Shown piece after piece: positions 25,654 through 34,837 of a stretch of DNA of 64,000 nucleotides. The first letter of the stretch is position 1. Each line of letters starts with the position of its first letter. Origin of the DNA: CAYLRY01 sp964386535 (GTDB lineage Bacteria; Chloroflexota; Dehalococcoidia; Dehalococcoidales; UBA3254); assembly GCA_964386535.1 (NCBI GenBank), contig CAYLRY010000010.1, forward strand, positions 7,386 through 71,385. The letters run 5' to 3'. The notes under the pieces were generated by a model, which was not told the DNA's origin, made no database searches, and saw only the letters and a list, made by a program, of their open reading frames with translations. The translations under genes were made by a program, and so were the position numbers.

Positions 25654-26667
25654 TTGAAAGCTGTAATTAACACCAAAAGAGGGGAAGCCGTGCTCATGGA
25701 GGTGCCTCTAAGAGAGGTGGGTCCGGAAGAGGTCAGGGTTAAAATAGCTTATTGCGGCATAGGCGGATGCGATCCGTTTATTATTGATGGGAGTATCGCC
25801 TTACCTTTGCCCTGGCATATGGGGTACCAGGCGTCCGGTATTATCGTTGAAGCTGACCGGGGCGTGACTGCTCGCGGCCTTAAAATCGGTGACCGGGTGG
25901 CATTGGATCAGCTCCGCTACTGTGGAGCATGTTATGAATGCATGCATGGTCATGAAACCTTCTGCTCAAATCATGACTTTCCTCATGGATACCTGGACTC
26001 CATGATGGCGGAATTTGTCGTACTTCACCAGAGGCAGGTCTGGAGATTGCCGGATTCAATTTCCCTGGAGGAAGGGTCTCTTACAGAGGTGGTGGGTGCT
26101 TCAATGCCTGCCATAGACCTGGCGCCATTTAAGTTCGGTGACAGTGTACTGATTTCAGGAGCCGGCAGTTGCGGGCTTATTATATTACAGCTTGCCGGAT
26201 TACAGGGTGGCACCAGACTAACTGTGGTTGAGCCGGTTGAATCCAAAAGGAAACTGGCCTTGAAACTCGGCGCCGATTATGTGATCGACCCGAAAAAAGA
26301 AGATATTGTAGCAGAAGCCATGAAAATAACGGAAAACCGTGGATTTGACCGGGTGATCGAAGCCTCCGGTGACCCGGATGCCATCCTGCCCTGTATAGAT
26401 ATGGTGGCCAGGTGCGGCAGGATAGTCCTCCTCGGGATCTATCCCAGCCATTACCAGCTAACCATAGATATCGACAAACTCTATTTTAAGGAAGCCGGAA
26501 TTCAAACTGTTTTTGGTCAATCACATTTATTCCCTAGGGCTGTCGATATACTGCCCAAACTGGATTTAAAGTCTCTTTTAGGACCGGTATATCCACTTGA
26601 AAGATTCCAGGAGGCTTTAAATGCTCATAAGACGATGCAATATGTCAAAGTATTGGTCAAATGCTGA
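25654..26667 (+). CDS. zinc-dependent alcohol dehydrogenase (MDR family)
   Basis: A 337-residue medium-chain dehydrogenase/reductase. The structural-zinc Cys cluster is CGACYECMHGHETFC near residues 90-104, GxGxxG-like cofactor loop is SGAGSCGLIILQLAG near 168, and the acidic VVEPVESKRK position after it suggests NAD(H). The catalytic-zinc site (usually CGxCGxDxH) reads CGIGGCDPFI, so the zinc ligand pattern is unusual. TTG start with GGAGGG nine bases upstream. It may interconvert an alcohol and aldehyde, or act on a hydroxyacid. No operon partner. Confidence 0.87.
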   Translation: MKAVINTKRGEAVLMEVPLREVGPEEVRVKIAYCGIGGCDPFIIDGSIALPLPWHMGYQASGIIVEADRGVTARGLKIGDRVALDQLRYCGACYECMHGHETFCSNHDFPHGYLDSMMAEFVVLHQRQVWRLPDSISLEEGSLTEVVGASMPAIDLAPFKFGDSVLISGAGSCGLIILQLAGLQGGTRLTVVEPVESKRKLALKLGADYVIDPKKEDIVAEAMKITENRGFDRVIEASGDPDAILPCIDMVARCGRIVLLGIYPSHYQLTIDIDKLYFKEAGIQTVFGQSHLFPRAVDILPKLDLKSLLGPVYPLERFQEALNAHKTMQYVKVLVKC

Positions 26668-26881
26668 AGCTGAATTAATCTGAGCATCCGGTTTATATTT
26701 GATTATAATTCTCTACCCAGAGCCTGTTATTTCCTTTTGACGGGGCTATGGACATAACTGAAAAAATGTACTCATTTTTTTGCCAGTCTGGATATAACTA
26801 AAAAATTCGTAAAAATGAGTAAAACATTAAAGCATCCTGAGGGTAAAACGCTCAAAGGGGCTTTTTAGCTTCAAATAGTGG
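26668..26881 (+). other. intergenic region with AT hairpin
   Basis: No gene seen. It holds a low-GC inverted repeat AAAAAATG / CATTTTTT (26761-26780, 4-base loop) that could end the alcohol dehydrogenase transcript, and a degenerate GC-containing repeat just 3' of the tRNA. Neither is a strong terminator. Confidence 0.35.
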
Positions 26882-26955
26882 TGCCCCTGGAGAGAGTCGA
26901 ACTCTCGACACGCGGTTTAGGAAACCGCTGCTCTGTCCATCTGAGCTACAGGGGC
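26882..26955 (-). tRNA. tRNA-Arg (anticodon CCT)
   Basis: A 74-base cloverleaf on the minus strand. The acceptor stem is GCCCCTG / CAGGGGC with discriminator A; the D-arm holds TAGCTCAGATGG; the anticodon arm is GCGGT-TTCCTAA-ACCGC with CCT in the loop; the T-arm is GAGAG-TTCGACT-CTCTC. CCA is not encoded. It reads AGG codons. Confidence 0.95.
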
Positions 26956-26964
26956 TGAGACTAA

Positions 26965-26993
26965 ATTTTATTATTTCTTATCAGTTATGTCAA
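26965..26993 (-). promoter_or_regulatory. promoter of tRNA-Arg
   Basis: On the minus strand TTGACA (26993-26988), 17 bases, TAAAAT (26970-26965), ending nine bases before the mature tRNA. Confidence 0.7.
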
Positions 26994-27654
26994 CTTATGG
27001 CGTTATTTTTTGGGAAACTTTTATTCTTGCACGTAGGACGAACGGCGCACAATCACCTCAGAAGATCTCTTTACATCTTCTCTATTATATGAGAATAAGC
27101 CTCTGTTGTAAACGCTGCGGTTTCCTTATCAGGTATCATTTTTGTTTATGATCAAGGTGCGGGGTTGACCCCGGGTGTCTTTCAGCAACAACTGATCGCA
27201 AGTTATATGGTCTGGTAAAACGGACAACACCGGTTATACTTGAGAAAAAGGATGCCATAGTTTTCTGGGAAGGTGCCCCACAGGGAGTGGCAGCCATCAG
27301 GCACATTTCTGTGGAACATCTTATGGAAAGCACTGACCGGATTCCTTATCTTGATCCCGGATGGCATGCTTCTATCAGGAATAGATAAAACAAGATCTAT
27401 TACGCTTAATTCAATAACCCCAAACAGGTTTTTCCATGCAGGTAGGGATTTCCAAAGAAGTTTGCAGATCATTTTTGGGAAAGCTGGGCAAGTTATTTAC
27501 CTCCTCTCTGTCTTACTCCAACTGCATAGTCAAATACCATCTCTATGTATCCGCAGGAAATCAGCCTCATCCCAGGATTTATACCATTACGTGATTGACA
27601 TTAGCCTGACCAGGGTTTATAACAATGCTACAGTGTTGAAGAAAGCAGGGTAAT
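26994..27654 (+). other. intergenic region with possible gene remnant
   Basis: About 660 bases with no credible complete gene. One plus-strand frame is open from about 27145 to 27388 and reads like protein (GLVKRTTPVILEKKDAIVFW and further WEGAPQGVAAIRHISVEHLM) but has no usable start codon or RBS at its head. It may be a decayed gene or chance. Overlapping open frames on both strands here do not look coding. Confidence 0.35.
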
Positions 27655-28293
27655 GTGAGAACTAAGCCGAATGTTGTTTTAATATTATTATTTATACTGG
27701 CGGGAGCTCTTTTGTTGCCGCTGACTGACTGCAGTAACTCCCCAGCACAGATTACAACCGGAACAGCCGCAACTGCAACCCCAGGAAAAACAACTGTTCC
27801 TGTTCCCTCAGCAACCCTGGATCCGGTTATTAAGCCTGAAAACTGGGGGACGTTTACGGTAAGCGATAATACATACTCCATCCGGTATCCTGATAATTGG
27901 GTCATTCGTGAGGAAATAAAAGGGAAGTTGACCATTATTAATAGCCCGGGAGGTGAGATTTTATTAGGAATTACGCATTATGAAACGTTAAATAAATTTG
28001 TTCCCTTTGTGGAAGCTGAAATCGAAGGAAGCGGCAAGGAGTTTTCGGATTATCAGGTTATATCCCGCCGTGATCTGGATTGGCAGGACACCTTCAGGGC
28101 CGTTCAATTAACAGAATCCTACAGCCATAGTATCGAGAAACAAATACAGATGGAAAAACGGACTACCTTATATTTGGAATATAATAATTATACAATATAT
28201 AAAATTATAGGAATTGCCGAAACCAAAGTATATGACAATTATTTATCAATTATTGATACAATAATTAATAGTTTTCATATTTTTATCAAATAA
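27655..28293 (+). CDS. putative lipoprotein of unknown function
   Basis: A 212-residue protein with a lipoprotein signal (hydrophobic residues 8-24, then LTDC) and a Thr/Pro/Ala-rich linker (TTGTAATATPGKTTVPVPSA). The remainder, with YSIRYPDNWVIREE and INSPGGEILLGI, resembles the PsbP-like/DUF1795 sort of extracytoplasmic domain. GTG start after GCAGGGTAAT. AT-rich 3' end. It converges with the membrane protein at 28371. Function unknown. Confidence 0.72.
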   Translation: MRTKPNVVLILLFILAGALLLPLTDCSNSPAQITTGTAATATPGKTTVPVPSATLDPVIKPENWGTFTVSDNTYSIRYPDNWVIREEIKGKLTIINSPGGEILLGITHYETLNKFVPFVEAEIEGSGKEFSDYQVISRRDLDWQDTFRAVQLTESYSHSIEKQIQMEKRTTLYLEYNNYTIYKIIGIAETKVYDNYLSIIDTIINSFHIFIK

Positions 28294-28370
28294 TAATTAT
28301 AATTTATTTCATGTTTATTTTCAGCTAGCTTGGCTTCAATGATCAATCCTCCGGGCAAAATTAAAACAAT

Positions 28371-28787
28371 TTATTCAAATGAGATACTGACCGTACCGGA
28401 AGCATCCGTGGTTTCGGATTCCTTAATAATCTTTCCGCCCTTAATAATTTGGACTTTCAGAGTTCCTTCTCCGGATTCCTTCTGAAAAGTACAGGAAACT
28501 GCATCTCCTGATACGTTATAAATAATAGGGATTGTACCTTTGACGTTCTTGGCTATCAATTGTCCGTTGTTGATTACCATATAATTCCCGGTAAATAATA
28601 TTCCTGCAGTGCCTATTATATTAATGCCAAATTCACTCCCGTTTATTGAATCTTCGCCGGAACAGGTAAACAGACCGATGGTGATAACGACAATAACAAT
28701 AATAAAACCAATAACAAAGCCCCACAAACATCCGGGCCTTTTGGTTTTTGATTGGTTTTTTGGCCTGTGAGCTTTTAACCTGGTCAT
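28371..28787 (-). CDS. small single-pass membrane protein, unknown function
   Basis: A 138-residue protein with a basic N-terminus (MTRLKAHRPKNQSKTKRPG), one transmembrane segment at about residues 22-41 (GFVIGFIIVIVVITIGLF) and an extracytoplasmic domain rich in beta-type residues (VKGTIPIIYNVSGDAVSC, GEGTLKVQIIKGGKIIKE). AAGGA lies nine bases before the ATG. The outer domain could be an immunoglobulin-like or FxLYD-like domain. No operon partners are clear. Confidence 0.65.
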   Translation of the reverse strand: MTRLKAHRPKNQSKTKRPGCLWGFVIGFIIVIVVITIGLFTCSGEDSINGSEFGINIIGTAGILFTGNYMVINNGQLIAKNVKGTIPIIYNVSGDAVSCTFQKESGEGTLKVQIIKGGKIIKESETTDASGTVSISFE

Positions 28788-28919
28788 GTTTGTTTTTCCT
28801 TAGCTTACTGAGTAACAAAAGTGATCCAAATTCATCAAACATGGGTTTATTTAATATAGCCAAATATAATTATACTTGACAACCATAGAAAATTAAAAGA
28901 TGTAAGTTTATCTGAGTTT

Positions 28920-28947
28920 CAGGGGCAGAACTGCATGTCTGCCCCTG
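28920..28947 (-). terminator. hairpin terminator downstream of the DppB-type gene
   Basis: A perfect 10-bp stem CAGGGGCAGA / TCTGCCCCTG with an 8-base loop, 11 bases after the permease stop. The minus-strand tail lacks an immediate U-run, while the plus strand has TGCTGTTTTCTTT, so it may be bidirectional or Rho-assisted. Confidence 0.55.
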
Positions 28948-28958
28948 TGCTGTTTTCT

Positions 28959-29915
28959 TTAGCTGTACCTGATCCGGGGATCCAGCCAGCCGTAAGCCAG
29001 GTCTACCAGCAAATTAATGATCAATATAAAAGCCGATATCAGCAGAATGATGCCCTGTACATAGGGATAGTCCTGGTTCAGTACCGAAGCTACTGCTAAC
29101 CTGCCCATTCCGGGTATGTTGAATACTGTTTCTACAATCACCGAACCCCCGATTATCATAGTCAAACCCATCCCTGAAAGGGTTACTATAGGAATCAAAC
29201 CGTTCTTCAAGGCGTGCCGGATTATTACCACCCTTTCTTTCAGTCCCTTGGACCAGGCAGTACGGATATAGTCCTGCCTCATGACCTCCAGCATGCTGGA
29301 GCGTGTCTGACGAGCATTGGATGCTATGGGAAACAATGCCATACAGATCACCGGCATAATGAGCTGCCGCAGGCTTAACACGAAATCCTCGAAAGGCGAG
29401 GTATAGCCCTGCACCGGCAACCATTTCAGATAAAGGCCGAAAACATAGATCAGCATCACCCCCAGCCAGAAAGCCGGCACAGTGATCCCCAGGTTGGCGA
29501 TGGTTGTTACTAAAGTATCCGCCCATTTACCACGCCGTACAGCGCAAACCACTCCGGCCGGGATGCCTATGATGATCCCAACAACATAAGCAGTTAGACC
29601 CAGGTTGAAAGTAACAGGCAGACGCCGGATGATCTCCCCGGCTACTGGGGCGCGGTGCAGAATCGACTGGCCGAAATCTCCATGGCAGACCCCTCCTATC
29701 CAGACCAGATATTGTATCGGCATGGGTTTATCCAGTCCAAACTCTTTTCTCAATTCCGCAATCTGTTCATCTGTCATCTCAGAATATTCACTGGCAGTAA
29801 CCAGCATAAGAATTGGATCACCGGGCAGCATCCGCATAGCCACAAAAACCAGGAGACTTACAATGAGGAGAACGACAACTACCATTAATAACCTGCGTAA
29901 CAGATATGTAACCAT
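28959..29915 (-). CDS. DppB/OppB-type peptide ABC transporter permease
   Basis: A 318-residue permease with the family opening TYLLRRLLMVVVVLLIVSLL, the LPGDP block near residue 31, the MTDEQIAELRKEFGLDKP loop and the EAA-type loop (ARQTRSSMLEVMRQDYIRTA, SKGLKERVVIIRHALKNGL). Six hydrophobic segments; C-terminal YGWLDPRIRYS. It would form the membrane channel with a DppC partner plus DppD/DppF ATPases and a binding protein, yet none of those genes adjoin it: downstream is a terminator hairpin and upstream a histidine kinase. Either the partners lie elsewhere or it is an orphan copy. Confidence 0.92.
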   Translation of the reverse strand: MVTYLLRRLLMVVVVLLIVSLLVFVAMRMLPGDPILMLVTASEYSEMTDEQIAELRKEFGLDKPMPIQYLVWIGGVCHGDFGQSILHRAPVAGEIIRRLPVTFNLGLTAYVVGIIIGIPAGVVCAVRRGKWADTLVTTIANLGITVPAFWLGVMLIYVFGLYLKWLPVQGYTSPFEDFVLSLRQLIMPVICMALFPIASNARQTRSSMLEVMRQDYIRTAWSKGLKERVVIIRHALKNGLIPIVTLSGMGLTMIIGGSVIVETVFNIPGMGRLAVASVLNQDYPYVQGIILLISAFILIINLLVDLAYGWLDPRIRYS

Positions 29916-30032
29916 AGCTGCACCTCCTGCCGGTTAAACCGGTAACTTTATTTCAAATTTAGCACGGCAGGATGAAACTGGCATTAACCGTAAATGAATT
30001 CTGGATTAAATCAAAATGAATGACAAATTAAA

Positions 30033-31394
30033 TTAAAGCCGTTTTGCAGGTAACGGTAAAAAGACAGAGAAAGTGCTGCCGGCTCCAACCTGGCTCTGCA
30101 CATCGATCTTACCGCCGTGCAGTTCGGCTATTCCCTGGCAAATTGCCAGTCCCAGACCGGCGCCGCCTTCTTTACCGTTGCGGGATTTATCCACCCGGTA
30201 AAAGCGTTTGAAGATATGCGGCAGGTGTTCTGCTGCAATACCAATCCCGGTATCCTGCACAGCGATAATGGCACTGTTCTCTTTCCTGATTAATGAAAGA
30301 GTAATTCCACCTCCGGCAGGGGTATAGCGGATGGCATTATCCAGCAGATTTAAAAAAAGCTCTCGCAGCTTAATGGCGTCCCCCTGGATGCTTACCTCAT
30401 CCTGTAATTTGACACTGAAATGCAGGGATTTATCTTCACAAAGCACTTCAATATCAGAGGCTATTTCAGCCAGCAGCTGATTTAAACTTATCGGTTTAAA
30501 GTTGATATGCTCTTTACCGCTGTCTGCGCGTGTTAGTGTCAGCAGTTTGTTGATAATGGACGACATATGCGCAGTTTCCTGAGAGATGATTTCCAGGGAT
30601 TTTCTGTATTCTTCCCTGCTGCGTTCTTTATTTAGGGCTAAGGTAGCTTCACCCTGCATTATCGCCAGCGGAGTGCGCAATTCATGAGAGGCATCAGCGG
30701 TGAACTGGTGTTCGCGTTCAAAGGCTTTTTGGAGACGTTCAAAAGTCTGGTTCAGCGTTACGGACAACTGGCCCAGTTCATCATCACTCTTTACCTCTAT
30801 CCGCCGGCTCAGATCCTTTTCCTCTATCGCATGAGCTGTCCTTGTTATTTCACTTACCGGCTGCAGCATGCGCCATATTAGAAGAAAGCCAAATCCCCCG
30901 GCAAATAAAGCAGTGACCGAAATAGCCAGGATAAGTACCTTTTTATAGGCTGTCAGAGTATTATTGACTTCAGATATGGGCTGAATACTTGCCAGTATCT
31001 CAAAGAAACCCGGGCTAGCTGATGAATAGCGCAGGAAAAGTCTTACCTGCTGTTCGCCCTCCATATCAGCCGTGATAAAATCCTTCTGATCGATCATTAC
31101 CTGCCCGTAAGGAGTAAAAATGGAAAGTGTGCTCTCAGGCTGGCTTTTTAAAGCTGACAGCCATTCTTCTCCGATCACGTAAGACATGATAGGTTCAGGC
31201 TGACTGGAAACTGTCTCAACCTCAGCTTCCGCTTTCAAGGGGCTCTCAGGTTGAATCACCATGAGACGGTAATCACTTTGAACGATATTATAAAGGCTGT
31301 GCGACAGGGAAAAATATGTAACCAGGCTGAAAAAGCCCAGAGTCAATGCCAGGATAACCAGGTACCAGAGAGTCATTTTTAGTTTTATGCTCAA
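30033..31394 (-). CDS. sensor histidine kinase (HAMP, HisKA, HATPase)
   Basis: A 453-residue two-pass membrane kinase. TM1 is about residues 7-29 and TM2 about 152-174, enclosing an extracytoplasmic sensor domain; HAMP is about 175-228 (RMLQPVSEITRTAHAIEEKD). The phosphoacceptor His is in ADASHELRTPLAIMQ, the N box in LNLLDNAIRYTPAGG, G1 in QDTGIGIAAEHL, G2 in GGAGLGLAICQG. The layout matches OmpR-coupled kinases, but no response regulator gene adjoins it. It should autophosphorylate and signal to a regulator encoded elsewhere, or to the lone receiver at 35684. Confidence 0.92.
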   Translation of the reverse strand: MSIKLKMTLWYLVILALTLGFFSLVTYFSLSHSLYNIVQSDYRLMVIQPESPLKAEAEVETVSSQPEPIMSYVIGEEWLSALKSQPESTLSIFTPYGQVMIDQKDFITADMEGEQQVRLFLRYSSASPGFFEILASIQPISEVNNTLTAYKKVLILAISVTALFAGGFGFLLIWRMLQPVSEITRTAHAIEEKDLSRRIEVKSDDELGQLSVTLNQTFERLQKAFEREHQFTADASHELRTPLAIMQGEATLALNKERSREEYRKSLEIISQETAHMSSIINKLLTLTRADSGKEHINFKPISLNQLLAEIASDIEVLCEDKSLHFSVKLQDEVSIQGDAIKLRELFLNLLDNAIRYTPAGGGITLSLIRKENSAIIAVQDTGIGIAAEHLPHIFKRFYRVDKSRNGKEGGAGLGLAICQGIAELHGGKIDVQSQVGAGSTFSVFLPLPAKRL

Positions 31395-31637
31395 AGGAAA
31401 CCTCTTTGTAAAGCTATCTTTACCGCATGCTGCACCAAACTTGTCTTGTATCCTGATTTCTGAAACAATAATAGTCGTGTAAGCCGGTTTCCGGCAAGTC
31501 CTTCCATTTTTAAACTAAAGTATCACTTCGATATGAAAATAGCATGAACCGGAAGTGAATATAAAATGACAATCCTTTCATCTTCTGGTCATCTTTTGTT
31601 AATGTCATGTTCATTCCTGTATGCTAAGTTAATCAAT

Positions 31638-32594
31638 ATGAAGATGGGCGCATTCAAGTTTATCGCTATAACCGTTATTTTGCAGGTTACCCTGCTTACC
31701 GCGTTCTCCTGTGTCCCAAATGGCCGGGAAAGCTCTCTTTCCTCTACGATTACAGAAAAAGCTCAAACCGGGACTGAGGCTAACCGGAAAGCCTTATTTG
31801 CTGACGCCAATCTGGAAAAAGTGGTCAGGGAGGCTTTGAAAAAGCCTCAAGGACAGCTCTATTTTTCTGACCTGGATGTCATACAAAAATTAGCAATTCA
31901 GGAGAGAGTATCCAGCTTCAGCGGACTGGAACAGTGTCATAACCTCACCACTCTGGTGTTGAATAATAATGAACTTTCCGATCTCTCAGATTTAGCCACT
32001 GCCCTTACGGCTTTACCTGGTCTGTCTGTCCTTTATATTACAGGCAATCAAATCAACGACCTTTCCCCACTTTCTGAATTAAAACAGCTTACGGCCCTGG
32101 AGCTTATGGATAACCGGATACGGGACATTTCACCCCTGATGAGGCTGACCAGGCTGGTATCGCTGGGTTTGAACTTCAACAGGGTGACTGATATCCGTCC
32201 GCTGGCTTCTTTGACAGGCCTGAAATATCTCTACCTGAACGGCAGCCCTGGATGTTTTGTTCAAAACATTTCGCCCCTGGCTTCCCTGAACCAGCTCAAC
32301 CAGCTTATGCTTATGAACCAGCAAATTAGCGATCTTACCGCCGTGGCGGATCTGGTACAGATGGATACCCTCATGCTGAGCGATAACCACATTACGGATA
32401 TTTCACCCCTGGTTAATCTGACCCGTCTCCAAACGCTGGTCCTGGATAACAATCAAATAGTTGACATTTCTCCGTTACAATATCTGCCGCGCCTGCAAAG
32501 TGTTATGCTCAAGGGAAATCCTTTGAGTAAAAGGTCTATCGAAGATCTGGTTCCCAGATTGAAAGCCGAAAGAATCAGATTTTTAGTGTATTGA
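31638..32594 (+). CDS. leucine-rich-repeat (internalin-type) lipoprotein 1
   Basis: A surface-type protein with a hydrophobic signal after MKMGAFKFIAITVILQ and a TAFSC lipobox-like site. An in-frame ATG at 31566 would add 24 residues, but signal-peptide placement favours 31638. A short cap region (FADANLEKVVREALKKPQG) precedes about ten 22-residue repeats of the form LxxLxxLxLxxNxIxDISPLxxL from residue 95 to the end. Such internalin-type repeats form curved protein-binding scaffolds. Directly followed by a paralog 26 bases downstream. Binding partner unknown. Confidence 0.83.
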   Translation: MKMGAFKFIAITVILQVTLLTAFSCVPNGRESSLSSTITEKAQTGTEANRKALFADANLEKVVREALKKPQGQLYFSDLDVIQKLAIQERVSSFSGLEQCHNLTTLVLNNNELSDLSDLATALTALPGLSVLYITGNQINDLSPLSELKQLTALELMDNRIRDISPLMRLTRLVSLGLNFNRVTDIRPLASLTGLKYLYLNGSPGCFVQNISPLASLNQLNQLMLMNQQISDLTAVADLVQMDTLMLSDNHITDISPLVNLTRLQTLVLDNNQIVDISPLQYLPRLQSVMLKGNPLSKRSIEDLVPRLKAERIRFLVY

Positions 32595-32619
32595 AAAAAA
32601 ATTCCGGAAGGTATAATGA

Positions 32620-33852
32620 TTGTTGATCTACCATAAAAACCGCCATTGGCTATTTTTGATTTTAACGATAACCTTAATAGCCGGAATCTCAGGCTGTCTT
32701 AAACCTACCGGACGTGAGGTATACATACCTGACCCGTACCTTCAATCAACTATCAAAAAAGCCCTGGGCAAGACCGCAGGGACGCTCTACGCCCATGATC
32801 TGTTACAACTCAGAATCCTTTGTGTAGAACCAGAGCCAAACAAACCGTTATTCATTAAAAGTCTTGCCGGTCTGGAATTGTGTTCAGGATTAAAACAGCT
32901 ATCAATTATGGAAAACCGGTCTCTGATTGAAGACCTATCTCCACTATCATCTTTAAAAAACTTACAAATGCTGACCCTGGATAGCCCTCTCAATGATATC
33001 TCTCCCTTAAATTCTCTGGTAAGTTTGCAAACCCTGACCCTCATTAACGGCGCAATAAAGGATGTCTCACCCCTTTCAAACCTGACTGACCTGTCCCAAC
33101 TAAGCCTGAAACAAAACCTGATCACAGATATTTCGCCTCTAAGTGCCTTGACTGGCTTGAATTACCTGGATTTGGATGAAAACCGTATCGAGAATATCCA
33201 ACCATTGAGTGTTTTGCACAATCTGAAGTATTTGAGTCTGGCGGAAAATCATATCCGGGATATTGATCCCCTGAGCAGTCTGACAAACCTTAAGGAATTG
33301 ACGATATCGTGGAATCAAATCAAAAACATCTCTCCGCTTGATTCATTAACGGGATTGGATAAACTGTACCTTGACCACAACCAGATTATTGACCTGACCC
33401 CGCTTAGCTCGTTAACAGACCTGACCCGGCTGGATCTCAGCCATAACCTTATTAGAGAAATCTCACCGCTTTCTGCACTGAGTGGGTTGACCAATTTGAA
33501 CCTGAATTATAATAATATCACGGATGTTTTACCTCTGGCTGGCTTAAAAAACCTGACCCAGCTTCTGCTGGATAATAATATTTTAACCAGTGTCCAGCCT
33601 CTTTTCTCGCTGGTTAATCTGGAGAACCTGTATCTGTCAAATAATCAGATCTCCGATTTATCAGCTCTGTCTTCCATGTCCTGTCTGGTGTGCCTTTATT
33701 TACGCAATAATAAAATCACCGGCATTGAGCCCATAATGGCTTTGCCCAATTTACGGTTTTGCTACCTTGAAGGCAATCCCCTGGACGATCAATCATCTTA
33801 TAACTATATCCCCAAACTGAGGGAGCGTGGGATTAATACTGGGATCTACTGA
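32620..33852 (+). CDS. leucine-rich-repeat (internalin-type) lipoprotein 2
   Basis: A 410-residue paralog of the preceding gene. It has a clear lipoprotein signal ending in GISGC, the same cap motif (IPDPYLQSTIKKALGKTAG) and about 13 repeats of 22 residues (for example LDLDENRIENIQPLSVLHNL). The TTG start lies eight bases after GGAAGG. The tandem pair is probably one operon and arose by duplication; the second has more repeats. Anchored to the outer face of the cytoplasmic membrane, it could bind another protein or cell surface. No enzymatic domain. Confidence 0.87.
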   Translation: MLIYHKNRHWLFLILTITLIAGISGCLKPTGREVYIPDPYLQSTIKKALGKTAGTLYAHDLLQLRILCVEPEPNKPLFIKSLAGLELCSGLKQLSIMENRSLIEDLSPLSSLKNLQMLTLDSPLNDISPLNSLVSLQTLTLINGAIKDVSPLSNLTDLSQLSLKQNLITDISPLSALTGLNYLDLDENRIENIQPLSVLHNLKYLSLAENHIRDIDPLSSLTNLKELTISWNQIKNISPLDSLTGLDKLYLDHNQIIDLTPLSSLTDLTRLDLSHNLIREISPLSALSGLTNLNLNYNNITDVLPLAGLKNLTQLLLDNNILTSVQPLFSLVNLENLYLSNNQISDLSALSSMSCLVCLYLRNNKITGIEPIMALPNLRFCYLEGNPLDDQSSYNYIPKLRERGINTGIY

Positions 33853-33928
33853 ATTTCACTTTTTAAAACTTGTTCTTTATTAAATGGGTAGCTAGAATGT
33901 TTATATAAGGTTTCGGGAAAGAGGTCTT

Positions 33929-34837
33929 TTGTTGGCTATTATTTATTATCAGGAGCTCAGACTGAAGAACCCGCAAATGCTGGCCTGTTGGCCGGGTTTG
34001 GGTAATATCGCCTCCGTAGTCGCCGAACAGTTGCTAAAACAATCCGGTATCGAAGAGGTAGGTGAAATAGAACCATGGGATTTTTTTTATCCGCGGAAAA
34101 TAAGTGTCCAGTCCGGTGTATTGCGGCATATAGAGTTCCCCAGCAGCAAATTCTATCTAAAAAGAAACCGGGATAAAGACTTGATTATTTTTAACGGAGA
34201 AGAACAGCCTTCTGATGACCGGAGTACTTATGCCACTGGAAAAAAAGCTTTAGTTATGGCTAATTTGGTGCTGGATGCAGCGGAAAAATTTGGCTGCACC
34301 AGGATTTATACCTCCTGTGCGGCTATTTCTCAAACTCACCACCACTGGAAATCCAGAGTATGGGCTGCCAGTAGCAGAAAGAAATTACATAAAGAACTAC
34401 AAAGCCAGCCCAACACTATCTTAATAAGCGAAGCTGAAGGCCAGAGGCGCTTCAGCAATATACCTGGACTGAACGGACTCTTGCTGGGCATGGCGAAGAA
34501 AAGGGGTTTCGATGCCGTCTGCTTGATGGGCGAACTTCCGGACTACCTGGTTCAGGTTCAATTACCCTATCCCCGAGCTTCCAAAGCGGTTCTTGAGGTG
34601 CTTTCCAGTCTGCTTGAAACAGAATTTGAATATAGTCATGTGGATGAAATGATTAACCGTGTAGATGATCTCATTAATGATCTAATTGAGCAATACCCGC
34701 CTGAATTAAAAGAAAAGGTAGAAATGAGAAAATCCCTTTCGCAGGTTAAAGCGGAAAGCATAACAGAGCAGGACCAGAAATGGTTTAAAGAACATATTGA
34801 TGAGCTTTTCAAGAAGGAAAAAAACGGTGATAATTAA
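33929..34837 (+). CDS. PAC2 family protein 1
   Basis: A 302-residue member of the PAC2 (proteasome assembly chaperone 2-like) family: MLACWPGLGNIASVVAEQLL, EIEPWDFFYPR, KKALVMANLVLDAAEKFGC, GLNGLLLGMAKKRGFDAVCL and MGELPDYLVQVQLPYPRAS. Archaeal and bacterial members are of uncertain function; some come with proteasome genes, and none are seen in this window. The C-terminal 60 residues are charged and helical. Start is TTG at 33929 or 33932, after GAAAGAGG. The next gene is a diverged paralog that overlaps its end. Confidence 0.85.
   Translation: MLAIIYYQELRLKNPQMLACWPGLGNIASVVAEQLLKQSGIEEVGEIEPWDFFYPRKISVQSGVLRHIEFPSSKFYLKRNRDKDLIIFNGEEQPSDDRSTYATGKKALVMANLVLDAAEKFGCTRIYTSCAAISQTHHHWKSRVWAASSRKKLHKELQSQPNTILISEAEGQRRFSNIPGLNGLLLGMAKKRGFDAVCLMGELPDYLVQVQLPYPRASKAVLEVLSSLLETEFEYSHVDEMINRVDDLINDLIEQYPPELKEKVEMRKSLSQVKAESITEQDQKWFKEHIDELFKKEKNGDN

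Noticed and set aside
26761..26780. AT hairpin as a terminator of the alcohol dehydrogenase gene
   Set aside because: The stem is nearly all A-T, too weak for a confident call; noted only in the gap entry.
26882..26955. tRNA-Arg as an integration site for a genomic island
   Set aside because: I saw no integrase gene and no repeat of the tRNA 3' end elsewhere in the window.
27203..27653. Competing open frames on both strands upstream of the lipoprotein
   Set aside because: Neither has a credible RBS or domain, and they overlap each other; treated as non-coding apart from a possible remnant.
28633..28863. Alternative frame (76 codons) overlapping the start of the small membrane protein
   Set aside because: The 28371-28787 frame has an RBS, a clean membrane helix and a longer conserved-looking domain.
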